Shown: positions 16,561-24,041 of the stretch, one piece after another
Position numbering within the stretch: position 1 is the stretch's first letter
Layout of the letters: the number at the start of each line of letters is the position of its first letter
Position numbers and translations under genes: made by a program
Assembly (NCBI GenBank): GCA_965203135.1
Contig: CBDBBO010000001.1
Coordinates: 1,674,001-1,738,000 of the forward strand
From: CATOSD01 sp965203135
GTDB lineage: Bacteria; Chloroflexota; Dehalococcoidia; Lucifugimonadales; CATOSD01
Direction of reading: 5' to 3'
DNA length: 64,000 nt
Notes under the pieces: generated by a model
Database searches by the model: none
What the model was told of the DNA's origin: nothing
Seen by the model: only the letters and a program-made list of their open reading frames with translations

Positions 16561-16805
16561 TAGTAGCACGTGCGTGCTATAGAATCAAGAGGGTGGTTCA
16601 GGGCTGCGGGAGGGGGTCGGTCACTCGCGTGGGCGACGGTAGTACGAATGTGCATATATTGCAATCAATAAGGTTGGCGAAAATGCGGTTTTGGGGCGGA
16701 TTTGTGGGGAGAAATGGCACACGAATGGGAACCGGTGGGACGTGGATGAGAATGGGTGTGGCGTTTGGGTTACGCGGTTGGGGTGCGATGGGACAGCGGT
16801 CTTGA
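16561..16805 (+). repeat. Diverged dispersed element, left copy (inverted copy at 35093-35398)
   Basis: The left end reads TAGCACGTGCGTGCTATAGA and then ATCAAGAGGGT; the right end reads GTGTGGCGTTTGGGTTACGC and then GGTTGGGG. Both ends, in the same order, are found on the opposite strand at 35093-35398, with weaker similarity between them (for example GCGGATTTGTGGGG against GGGAATTTGTGTGG). No coding potential. The left end contains an internal palindrome AGCACGTGCGTGCT. Confidence 0.65.
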
Positions 16806-16956
16806 GCCTTCAGATGTGAAGGCACACTTGTTTTGGGGCGAGGAGTCAGTATGTGATAGCCCTGCCCGTGTTAGGCCCTATTGGTGCTATGTTGCTACAG
16901 TTTGGAATATGTTAATCTGGTGGCCGCAAAGTGGTCATGTATGCACTTCCAGTCTA

Positions 16957-16999
16957 ATTCATAACTGTAGTGCTGACATAGGAAAGCAAAGTTATGAAT
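16957..16999. promoter_or_regulatory. Inverted repeat (possible operator) upstream of the methylase
   Basis: ATTCATAAC (16957-16965) is repeated in inverted form as GTTATGAAT (16991-16999), perfect 9-base arms with a 25-base spacer, 43 bases before the methylase start. Methylase operons are often autoregulated; this could be the operator or form a leader hairpin. Confidence 0.4.
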
Positions 17000-17041
17000 A
17001 GGGTACCTGTGGATAGAGAAGAGGTGTGGTAAGGGGCGCCA

Positions 17042-18067
17042 ATGGATCAAGAACGGGCGAAAAGGACCGTCGGCTGCTTGTTCAGTGGGATGGGAGGATT
17101 CGCCTCTGGGCTTGCAAAGTCGGGCTTTGAGATCAGTTGGGCTACCGACAACGACAAGTACGCCTGCGCGACATTCCGACACCGATTCCCAGACGTAAAC
17201 TTGGTCGAGAAAGATGTTCGCAGTCTGTCTGTGTTTGGCGACAGCCTAACTGCGGTTGATGTGCTGACCGCCGGATTCCCCTGCCAAAGTTTCTCTCAAG
17301 CAGGTACGCGACGAGGCCTAGATGACCCACGTGGCAGACTATTTTATGAGATACCGCGTCTCCTGTCAGAGTACGAACCGGAAGCGCGGCCTCCTCTGGT
17401 AATCTTGGAGAATGTGCCGCACCTACTTTATGGAGCAGGAAAGGCTTGGTTCGATAGCGTCCGCCGTGCAATTCGGCGTGCGGGGTATTGGTTCAGGGAG
17501 CAGTCGTGCTGGACGGTAAACGTGAAAGACGCAACAAGTCTTCCCCAAGACCGAGAACGACTGTTTTTGGTCGCCGCATCGCGCGCACACTTCAGCTTCA
17601 ACCCCTTCACTCCTCCCTCTTTGGCCGACACTGGAAACGGGCATCTAAGGGCCCTCAGCGAATTTGTTGACCGCACCAAGCCAGGGGCCCCAGAGGCATA
17701 CTTGCCCAAGGACAACCGCTATTACAAGATGATCGACCGAGAGATGGCATCTGGGGAGTCAGTTTCAAATATATTCCAGTTGAGGCGGTCATACGTCCGT
17801 GAAAAGAAAAATGGGTTGTGTCCAACGCTTACTGCCAACATGGGCATTGGAGGACACAATGTGCCATTTGTGCGAGACTCTTGGGGAATTCGCCGGCTCA
17901 GCGTAGAAGAGGTGGCTCGACTACAAGGATTCGACGAGACGGAGTCGCTCTTCCCTGACATGCCGGCGGCAGAGAAGTATCGACTCTTAGGTAACGCGGT
18001 GTGTGTCCACCTAGCTCGTCTAGTGGGGCAGGCCTGCGCAGATATTCTTGACGGGCAAACAGCATGA
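17042..18067 (+). CDS. DNA (cytosine-5) methyltransferase
   Basis: A 341-residue C5 methylase. Motif I is CLFSGMGGFASGL (about 12-24, AdoMet), motif IV GFPCQSFSQAG with catalytic Cys81, motif VI VILENVPHLL, motif VIII DRERLFLVAA, and motifs IX-X near the end (LSVEEVARLQGF, YRLLGNAVCVHLA). It methylates cytosine in an unknown target; the recognition region (about 190-250) is short. First gene of a five-gene operon; its stop overlaps the next start by 4 bases. The ATG is preceded by GGTAAGGGG. Codon use is more A/T-rich than the neighbouring metabolic genes, consistent with transfer. Confidence 0.93.
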   Translation: MDQERAKRTVGCLFSGMGGFASGLAKSGFEISWATDNDKYACATFRHRFPDVNLVEKDVRSLSVFGDSLTAVDVLTAGFPCQSFSQAGTRRGLDDPRGRLFYEIPRLLSEYEPEARPPLVILENVPHLLYGAGKAWFDSVRRAIRRAGYWFREQSCWTVNVKDATSLPQDRERLFLVAASRAHFSFNPFTPPSLADTGNGHLRALSEFVDRTKPGAPEAYLPKDNRYYKMIDREMASGESVSNIFQLRRSYVREKKNGLCPTLTANMGIGGHNVPFVRDSWGIRRLSVEEVARLQGFDETESLFPDMPAAEKYRLLGNAVCVHLARLVGQACADILDGQTA

Positions 18068-20019
18068 CTTCAGACAATTCCGGCATCGGCTGGAACTTTC
18101 CACCCACCAATGGAGGGCGCGTCGACGGCTTTAACGATCCCGGTATCGCGCACTTTAGCGGTTCTCCGTACTCTAGCCTCGCTCGAGAGACAATACAGAA
18201 CTCGCTAGATGCGAGAGATAGATATGATCAGCCCGTGCATGTGTCTTTTGAAATGGTCGAGTTGCCGCCGGCCGACATGGGGCGAGCCGAACTTTCCCTC
18301 GCTATAGACGCTAGTCGCGGAGAGGTAGAGCCTGATGACCCTGCGCAACCTGAGCTAATCCGTGCTCAAGAAGTGCTCGCAAGGGAGAGGGTTCCGTTCT
18401 TACGTGTATCGGACCGGAATACGACCGGATTACGAGATAAGCAATGGCGGACTCTGGTCAAAATGCAGGGCGCGAGCTTTAAGGCAGACCTTGAAGGTGC
18501 GGGAGGCTCCTTTGGCATAGGCAAATACGCACCATTTGCCGTATCGACACTCCGCACAGTGTTCTATTGGACTTGTTTTAGGGAGAACGGCAGGAATGTC
18601 GAACGGTTCCAGGGCAAGTGCGTTCTTATGTCGCACCATCAAGCAGGTACAGAAGTTCAGGGTACCGGGTTCTTCGGTCTGAGGGACGGCTGTGTCGAAA
18701 TGACGACCTCCATTCCCGAGTGCTTCCGGCTGACTACGCAAGATTCGCTTCCTATACACGGCACGAGTCTCGCCATCGCTGGCTTCATGGAAGCCCAGGA
18801 TTGGCGCAGACGGGTTGCCTCAAGTGTAATCGAGAACTTCTTCTATGCTATTGACCGGGGTCAACTTACGGTACTCATTGAGCCTGGTGACAAAGACGGA
18901 GACTTGTTTGAAATTGATGACGCTACCCTAGGTGATTGCTTCGCGACACTGCTGGACGACAACTCAGACTCCGAGGAAGACCAGGCTGAAGGGGGAACAT
19001 CACTTAGTCAGGCTAGAGCGTTCTGGGAGATTTCAGACGCCGATGTGGTCCCAATCGAGAAACAGGACCAAGACCTCGGACACTGCCGGCTATGGATTCG
19101 TGTTCAAGATGGCCTCCCGAGCAGAGTAGGGTTTGTAAGGCGGACAGGCATGCTTGTCACGACGCAACAACGCAACTTGATTCGCTTCCCAGGGTTTCGG
19201 GACTTCGCGGCTCTGTGCGTCTTTGAGGACCCTGCCGGCAACGAACTCTTGCGACGAATGGAGAACCCAAGACATGATCAATTCGAGCCGGACCGACTGC
19301 CGGAAGCAGATAGACAGCGAGGCAGACGGGCTCTGAAACGAATTACAGATTGGATACGGAGTGAAGTGCGAAAGTTAGCAGGTCCGCCTGAGGGTGGCAG
19401 ATCCACAGTGCTGTCGGAGCTAGCTGTCTACCTGCCAGACTTGCAGCCTGATGAACCGTTTGAAGATGCTGGCAGCGAGAACGGAGGCACGGGGGAACCG
19501 GGTTTTGGGGAACGTGTCACCCTTGCACTTAAGCCCGTTCGTCGACCTACTCCGCCTACTTTACCCGCTAGCGAAGAATCGAACGAGGACGGAGACAGCC
19601 CCGGGGACGACGTAGGCAATGCTGGCGGGGGAGGTACTGGTGAAGGGGAAGGTGGAGGGGGCACAGACGGTACTGGTGAAGGGGAAGGTGAAGGCGGTAC
19701 AGGGAGCCGTGGCGGCCGTCGAGCCAGAGTGAGAGGGATTCCCATATCTGGAGTCCGCATTTTGTCGATACCTGGCCAAGAGAACTGCTACCAATTGAGC
19801 TTTCGCTCCAGCACCGGCGGTGAGGCGAGTCTTGAATTAGAAGAAGCCGGAGACTCGACTACTATCCGGCGCGACGACATCCGGCCTGTTGCTGAAGGTG
19901 TCTCCCTTGGGTGTGTACCACTGTTGGAAGGTCAGAGAACAACGATAGACATCACCGCCGACAGACCTATCGGAGAAAGGGCGTGGCGTCTACGCGCCGT
20001 AGCCAACGACGGCGACTAA
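18064..20019 (+). CDS. GHKL (MutL/MORC-like) ATPase of a methylase-linked system
   Basis: A 651-residue protein. The GHKL ATP site is visible in order: N-box RETIQNSLDARDR (about 41-53), G1 box RVSDRNTTGL (about 112-121) and G2 box GAGGSFGIGKYAPF (about 144-157). A Gly/Glu-rich low-complexity linker (about 515-560) precedes a C-terminal beta-rich domain. The family corresponds to MutL/MORC-type ATPases known from restriction-modification operons, where they are thought to act as ATP-driven clamps. ATGA overlap with the methylase and 2-base spacing to the next gene show one operon. No nuclease motif is seen. Confidence 0.82.
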   Translation: MTSDNSGIGWNFPPTNGGRVDGFNDPGIAHFSGSPYSSLARETIQNSLDARDRYDQPVHVSFEMVELPPADMGRAELSLAIDASRGEVEPDDPAQPELIRAQEVLARERVPFLRVSDRNTTGLRDKQWRTLVKMQGASFKADLEGAGGSFGIGKYAPFAVSTLRTVFYWTCFRENGRNVERFQGKCVLMSHHQAGTEVQGTGFFGLRDGCVEMTTSIPECFRLTTQDSLPIHGTSLAIAGFMEAQDWRRRVASSVIENFFYAIDRGQLTVLIEPGDKDGDLFEIDDATLGDCFATLLDDNSDSEEDQAEGGTSLSQARAFWEISDADVVPIEKQDQDLGHCRLWIRVQDGLPSRVGFVRRTGMLVTTQQRNLIRFPGFRDFAALCVFEDPAGNELLRRMENPRHDQFEPDRLPEADRQRGRRALKRITDWIRSEVRKLAGPPEGGRSTVLSELAVYLPDLQPDEPFEDAGSENGGTGEPGFGERVTLALKPVRRPTPPTLPASEESNEDGDSPGDDVGNAGGGGTGEGEGGGGTDGTGEGEGEGGTGSRGGRRARVRGIPISGVRILSIPGQENCYQLSFRSSTGGEASLELEEAGDSTTIRRDDIRPVAEGVSLGCVPLLEGQRTTIDITADRPIGERAWRLRAVANDGD

Positions 20020-20021
20020 CC

Positions 20022-20879
20022 ATGAGGTTTGATCCAGGAAAGGCTTGGCCCCATCCCGTGCTCCGTCCGCCAACTTATGGAGACGATTATCCGCGTGCGG
20101 AGTTTGAGGTTGAAATAGAAGTTGAGCGTATCCAAGGCAGCACATCCGTAGACGTCACAGCAGAGTTTGAGCTCAGCGACCAAGACCTGCTCGGTCTCGT
20201 TGTGGATGGAGCGGCTCAGTATGTCTTGCTAATCAAGGCGTCAAGAACCCACTTCCGAGAGATGATCTCTGCGGAAGAACCGCTCATTGAGAGGATCTTT
20301 TCGGGAGGGGACTTGTCTGGTCGTGTGGAGTTCGCGCCCTTTCTGATATGCACAAAGGATCTGACCGACTTTCGTGCTGAAGGGTGGCACTCAGATTTCA
20401 CAGGGCGGACATTTAACATATCCGCTGGCTCAGTGCTGGCAGAGGATGTGCCGAAGGACTATTGGGTCGACACGGCTGATGAGGCGCCCCTCGGTTCGAT
20501 CTTTGGGCACAAGTTCCGGCCGGACGTGCCCAACGGGCGCTGGGAACTTGAGCTGGCGGAAGAGCGGGTCTGGATCGTGATGTCCAAATCGGATTCGGAG
20601 TTGTACGCGGAGGCGCGAGAGCGGGCTAGACGTAGTCCTGAAGGTCAGAATTTGATGAATGGCCTGTACTTGCCTGCTCTGATTGCAGTACTGAACGAAG
20701 TGGACAGGAACATCGGAGACTACAGTGACTACCGATGGTTCGCGTCGCTTGACCATCGCCTACAGACGGTTGATTGCAAGGAGTTGGGGGTCTCGGACGC
20801 CAATCGTGTGGTCGATGCTCAAAGAGTCCTCGACATGCCCTTCACCAAGATGCCCATGATTGCAGAAGCAGGGACTTAG
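20022..20879 (+). CDS. Unknown protein of the methylase/GHKL operon
   Basis: A 285-residue protein I do not recognise. The first half is beta-rich (EFEVEIEVERIQGSTSVDVTAEF, then YVLLIKASRTHFREMI, resembling an adaptor or nuclease-inhibitor beta sheet), with the short PLGSIFGHKFRPD motif in the middle. The C-terminal half is helical and mentions LPALIAVLNEVDR. No signal peptide, membrane helix or clear PD-(D/E)XK triad. ATG 20022 sits 2 bases after the GHKL stop, so translation is coupled. Homologues probably occur only with this operon type, which would make it a recognition or scaffold subunit; that is inference. Confidence 0.7.
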   Translation: MRFDPGKAWPHPVLRPPTYGDDYPRAEFEVEIEVERIQGSTSVDVTAEFELSDQDLLGLVVDGAAQYVLLIKASRTHFREMISAEEPLIERIFSGGDLSGRVEFAPFLICTKDLTDFRAEGWHSDFTGRTFNISAGSVLAEDVPKDYWVDTADEAPLGSIFGHKFRPDVPNGRWELELAEERVWIVMSKSDSELYAEARERARRSPEGQNLMNGLYLPALIAVLNEVDRNIGDYSDYRWFASLDHRLQTVDCKELGVSDANRVVDAQRVLDMPFTKMPMIAEAGT

Positions 20880-20884
20880 GACGT

Positions 20885-21646
20885 ATGCCCAACCTGAGGT
20901 ATTACACGTCTGCGGTCGTTGAGGACCTTCGAACAAGAGTCGCGGAGCACCTTGACTGGTACTATGCACCAGAGGGCAGTCCTTTTTCTGTTGCGCCTGT
21001 AGGAGGCGTAAGGGAATCGAGCATAACAGCCCCTAAGCTCGCTGGGCTCTTGGCTGTGAACGAAGAGCGCCCATTTGCCACTGACGTCGAAAACGCACTC
21101 GCAGTGTATGAGGCTCTATCCGCATTGACGCCGCACCAAGCCTCAATAGAGCGGATGTGGGTGTATCTGTGCCACCACGATTGCCCTCAGTACGTCGCCG
21201 CGCGTTGGCTGAACCGACGGCCAGAGTCGGATGAGGACGCAGTTCGCGAGGTTCGGAATCACTTTTTTGCGGTCGGCAATCGAGCGCTCATACGGGATAA
21301 TGCGGTCTCAAGGCTTTGGTGGCTCGGAAAAATCGCCTATGACGTTGATCCTAACGCCCCGCGTGAGTTTCTGACGATTCTCCTCCACCGGCAGGATGTG
21401 CGTTCTGCTTTAATTGAGCGTCCGTCAGTGTCGACGAATCGGCGAGTGTTGCGCGGAATATATGAGGTAATGGCGGAGTACTGGTCAGACGGCGGAGCAC
21501 TGTTCACTCGGGAGATTTTTCGGTCGTGGATGATCGCTTTGAACCGTCGCGGCGGAGTAATTCTCTTAGACGCACTCCCCGAAGACGCGTTGAGACAGCT
21601 ATTGCGTGAAGAGGCGCGTGTGGCTATAGAAGAGTATTCGGCTTAG
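20885..21646 (+). CDS. DUF6339-like protein of the methylase/GHKL operon
   Basis: A 253-residue, mainly helical protein. ITAPKLAGLLAVNEERPFATDVENALAVYEAL followed by RMWVYLCHHDCPQYVAARW resembles the pattern I associate with DUF6339 proteins (conserved xxLWxYLxH then KRW), although I cannot verify the match. The middle segment NRALIRDNAVSRLWWLG and the C-terminal helices have no catalytic signature that I recognise. ATG 20885 lies 5 bases after the preceding stop. Its position between the GHKL ATPase unit and Vsr suggests a structural or targeting role. Confidence 0.65.
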   Translation: MPNLRYYTSAVVEDLRTRVAEHLDWYYAPEGSPFSVAPVGGVRESSITAPKLAGLLAVNEERPFATDVENALAVYEALSALTPHQASIERMWVYLCHHDCPQYVAARWLNRRPESDEDAVREVRNHFFAVGNRALIRDNAVSRLWWLGKIAYDVDPNAPREFLTILLHRQDVRSALIERPSVSTNRRVLRGIYEVMAEYWSDGGALFTREIFRSWMIALNRRGGVILLDALPEDALRQLLREEARVAIEEYSA

Positions 21647-21660
21647 ATTAGTAGGCTGCA

Positions 21661-22113
21661 TTGACTGATAACCTGAGTCCTGAAGACCGTTCATGGTGCA
21701 TGTCGCGGATACGCTCTCGCGATATGAAACCAGAGTTGGCCGTCCGCTCGATGGTACATCGACTTGGATATAGGTTCCGCCTGCATAGGCGCGATTTGCC
21801 CGGTTCACCCGACTTGGTGCTGCCACGCCATGGGGCGGTGATTTTCGTCAATGGTTGTTTCTGGCACTGGCACCCCGATCCTGACTGTCCGATCGCAGGG
21901 TTGCCAAAATCGAATCTGGACTACTGGGAACCAAAGTTGACTCGAACCCGGATCAGAGACCAAGAACATACAGACAATCTTGAGGCAGATGGGTGGAGGG
22001 TATTGGTAGTTTGGGAATGTCAGTTGAGGAGCCCTGTTGCAGCCCTTGAGATGATAGCCGAGTTCCTCGAGGCTACAGACGCCAAGATTCTCAGGCCTGT
22101 AGCAGTACGGTGA
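21661..22113 (+). CDS. vsr: Very short patch repair endonuclease (Vsr)
   Basis: A 150-residue protein with the full Vsr signature: SRIRSRDMKPELAVRSMVHRLGYRFRLH, then LPGSPDLVLPRHGAVIFVNGCFWHWH. The catalytic Asp51 (PDLVLP) and His69 (FWHWH) are present, as is the zinc-site DCP cluster. Vsr nicks next to T:G mismatches left by deamination of 5-methylcytosine, or in GHKL-linked systems may be the restriction nuclease. The TTG start at 21661 is 15 bases after the DUF6339-like stop and lacks a strong ribosome site. Last gene of the operon. Confidence 0.92.
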   Translation: MTDNLSPEDRSWCMSRIRSRDMKPELAVRSMVHRLGYRFRLHRRDLPGSPDLVLPRHGAVIFVNGCFWHWHPDPDCPIAGLPKSNLDYWEPKLTRTRIRDQEHTDNLEADGWRVLVVWECQLRSPVAALEMIAEFLEATDAKILRPVAVR

Positions 22114-22158
22114 CCGCTCTCGGCAAGAACCCCTTCGACCCTAGATAAGCTGCTCGCG

Positions 22159-22188
22159 TTGACACCGTGCGGAGTGCCGCCTTACACT
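22159..22188 (+). promoter_or_regulatory. Sigma70-type promoter of the phosphotriesterase-like gene
   Basis: TTGACA (22159-22164) and TACACT (22183-22188) with an 18-base spacer. The start of transcription would be near 22195, giving a leader of about 40 bases that contains the CAGGAGG site. Confidence 0.65.
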
Positions 22189-22235
22189 CGCGGCATCTTG
22201 CGGCGGTGTTTGCCGCTGCCCAGGAGGCTACCGAT

Positions 22236-23288
22236 ATGGCCAGTGAAATGACCGGATTGGCGCAGACGGTTACCGGCCCCGTAGACCCCAGTGAGCTTGG
22301 CGTTACGCTTACGCATGAGCATCTGCTGGTGGACGGCACGCACATGTCCGAGCCCCCGGAGGAGGCGAGCGCGAGGGAGTTTTACAACCGGCCGCTGTCC
22401 ATGGAGATCATGGGGTACATCCGGCACCACGGGATGCTCAATGTCAACAACGGTCACGTGAACAGCGTGGAGACGGCCATCGACGAGACGATGCTGTACA
22501 AGCAGTACGGCGGCGACACCATCGTGGACGCCACGAGCCTGGGCATAGGCCGCGATCCGGTCGGGCTGGCGCGCATATCGCGGGCCACGGGGGTGAACGT
22601 CATCATGGGCGGCTCGCACTACGTGGACCAGGCGCACCCGGAGGACATGGACGAACGCTCGGAGGACGAAATCTTCGGGAAGATCGTCGAGGACGTGATG
22701 GTGGGCGTGGACGGCACCGGCATCAAGTGCGGCATCATCGGCGAGGTGGGCTGCACGTGGCCGCTCACGGACAACGAACGCAAGGTGCTGAGGGCGTCGG
22801 CTCGCGCCCAGCAGGCCACCGGAGCGCCCATCCTGATTCACCCCGGACGTGACGAGGTGGCGCCGCTGGAGATAGTCGAGGTGCTGAGCGAGGCGGGGGC
22901 TGACCTGGGCAACACAATCGTCGGCCACCTGGACCGCACCATCTTCGAGCGGCGGACGCTGAAGATGCTGGCCGAGAGCGGATGCTACATGGAATGGGAC
23001 CTGTTCGGGCAGGAGCAGTCGTACTATTCGGCCAACACGAACATCGACATGCCGAGCGACGCCAAGCGGATGGACGATATCGCGTGGATAAGCTCGGAGG
23101 GCTACGGCGACAAGATAGTGGTGGCGCACGACATCTGCCAGAACCACCGGCTGGTGAAGTACGGCGGCCACGGCTACTTCTACATCCTGAACCACATAGT
23201 GCCCCGGATGAGGGACCGCGGTTTTTCCGGCGAGGCTATCGACAAGATACTCGTCGACAATCCGAAGGAGGCGCTGGCTTTCCGGTAG
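22236..23288 (+). CDS. Phosphotriesterase-like amidohydrolase
   Basis: A 350-residue TIM-barrel metal hydrolase. The first metal pair is in LGVTLTHEHLLVDG (HxH), then IKCGIIGEVGC at the bridging position, GAPILIHPGRDE (His), IVGHLDR (His) and VVAHDICQNHRL (Asp). The bridging residue is Glu (GEVG) instead of the carbamylated Lys (KE) of true phosphotriesterases, as in PHP-type members. Such enzymes are mostly lactonases or esterases. ATG 22236 has a CAGGAGG site 8 bases upstream and its own promoter. First gene downstream of the methylase island. Confidence 0.88.
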   Translation: MASEMTGLAQTVTGPVDPSELGVTLTHEHLLVDGTHMSEPPEEASAREFYNRPLSMEIMGYIRHHGMLNVNNGHVNSVETAIDETMLYKQYGGDTIVDATSLGIGRDPVGLARISRATGVNVIMGGSHYVDQAHPEDMDERSEDEIFGKIVEDVMVGVDGTGIKCGIIGEVGCTWPLTDNERKVLRASARAQQATGAPILIHPGRDEVAPLEIVEVLSEAGADLGNTIVGHLDRTIFERRTLKMLAESGCYMEWDLFGQEQSYYSANTNIDMPSDAKRMDDIAWISSEGYGDKIVVAHDICQNHRLVKYGGHGYFYILNHIVPRMRDRGFSGEAIDKILVDNPKEALAFR

Positions 23289-23303
23289 GGTTGCGGCTTG
23301 GGC

Positions 23304-23747
23304 CTAGCGCCGTCCCAGGACCATGCGCAGCAGCGGGTTGATCACCATGGTGAAGGCGATGAACACCGCCATGACCGCGCCGCCCGCCGAGAGCGCGTCC
23401 GCCCAGATGCGGTCGTCCGGGAGAGCGGCGTTGGCCGACAGCAGGCTGAGCACGAACGACACCCAGACGAAGAAGCCGAGCGCGGGCACGAACGGCACGG
23501 CCTTGTTCAGCGCCCAGCTTCGGAGCGGCGGTAGTATCGAGGCCGCCGCCAGCGCGAGGGACGACGCCAGCAGGAAGCTGACGATGGCGACGTAGACGGC
23601 GTCCAGCACGTCCGGGATGGTGTGGCCGAAGGGTAGCTGAATCGCGCCGCCGGACAGCCTCCACGACTGGGCCAGCAGCAGCGCGCCGCCGAGGGCGACC
23701 ACGCTGTTTCCGGCGAGCCAGTCTTTCTTCAAATCGGATTGGTTCAT
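23304..23747 (-). CDS. Small four-helix membrane protein, function unknown
   Basis: A 147-residue protein with four predicted membrane helices: VVALGGALLLAQSW, VYVAIVSFLLASSLALAAASI, LGFFVWVSFVLSLL and AVMAVFIAFTMVINPLL. A long loop holds LPPLRSWALNKAVPFVPA. ATG 23747; RBS not obvious. Convergent with the phosphotriesterase-like gene, 15 bases apart. No family recognised. Confidence 0.7.
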   Translation of the reverse strand: MNQSDLKKDWLAGNSVVALGGALLLAQSWRLSGGAIQLPFGHTIPDVLDAVYVAIVSFLLASSLALAAASILPPLRSWALNKAVPFVPALGFFVWVSFVLSLLSANAALPDDRIWADALSAGGAVMAVFIAFTMVINPLLRMVLGRR

Positions 23748-23847
23748 GGCGATCCTCGACAGGCGTTCGCCCGTAGTGTGGGCAGGCTACCATGCGGCCT
23801 GTGCAGGGGCGTAGGCTAACGGGGGCGTGGTACTCGGGGCTTTCACC

Positions 23848-23910
23848 CTGACCCATTCGGCAGGCTCAGGGCAGGCACACTAGATTCCTCGGCTACGCTC
23901 GGAATGGCAG
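23848..23910 (+). repeat. Composite dispersed repeat
   Basis: Joins two of the repeat cores: CCATTCGGCAGGCTCAGGGC and GATTCCTCGGCTACGCTCGG. It lies in the 294-base gap between the membrane protein and the ATP-grasp gene, which otherwise holds no gene. Confidence 0.7.
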
Positions 23911-24041
23911 AGGTGGGAGGGGGAAGGGAACAAACGGCTTGTTTCCCATGCGGGCCGGGCTGTTGTACACTACGCCGCAGCCGTTGCGTTGGCCCTGTTT
24001 TGTATTTGGACAGTATTCGTAGCACCCGACGAGGCGGAGCG

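Larger units (their letters stand above)
16256..17041. other. Long A/T-richer intergenic region before the methylase island
   Basis: A 786-base gap between divergent genes. It holds a diverged repeat element (16561-16805), a short TTCGACAAGCTCAAGGCAGG unit of the dispersed repeats (16490-16518), a dyad just upstream of the methylase (16957-16999) and a possible promoter (TTGGTG at 16881 and GAATAT at 16905, 18-base gap). Small open frames here have no convincing start or recognisable product. Base use becomes visibly more A/T-rich from about 16820, marking the island boundary. Confidence 0.6.

Noticed and set aside
16443..16805. 120-codon open frame in the gap before the methylase island
   Set aside because: It lies over repeat sequence, encodes no recognisable protein and has no start site.
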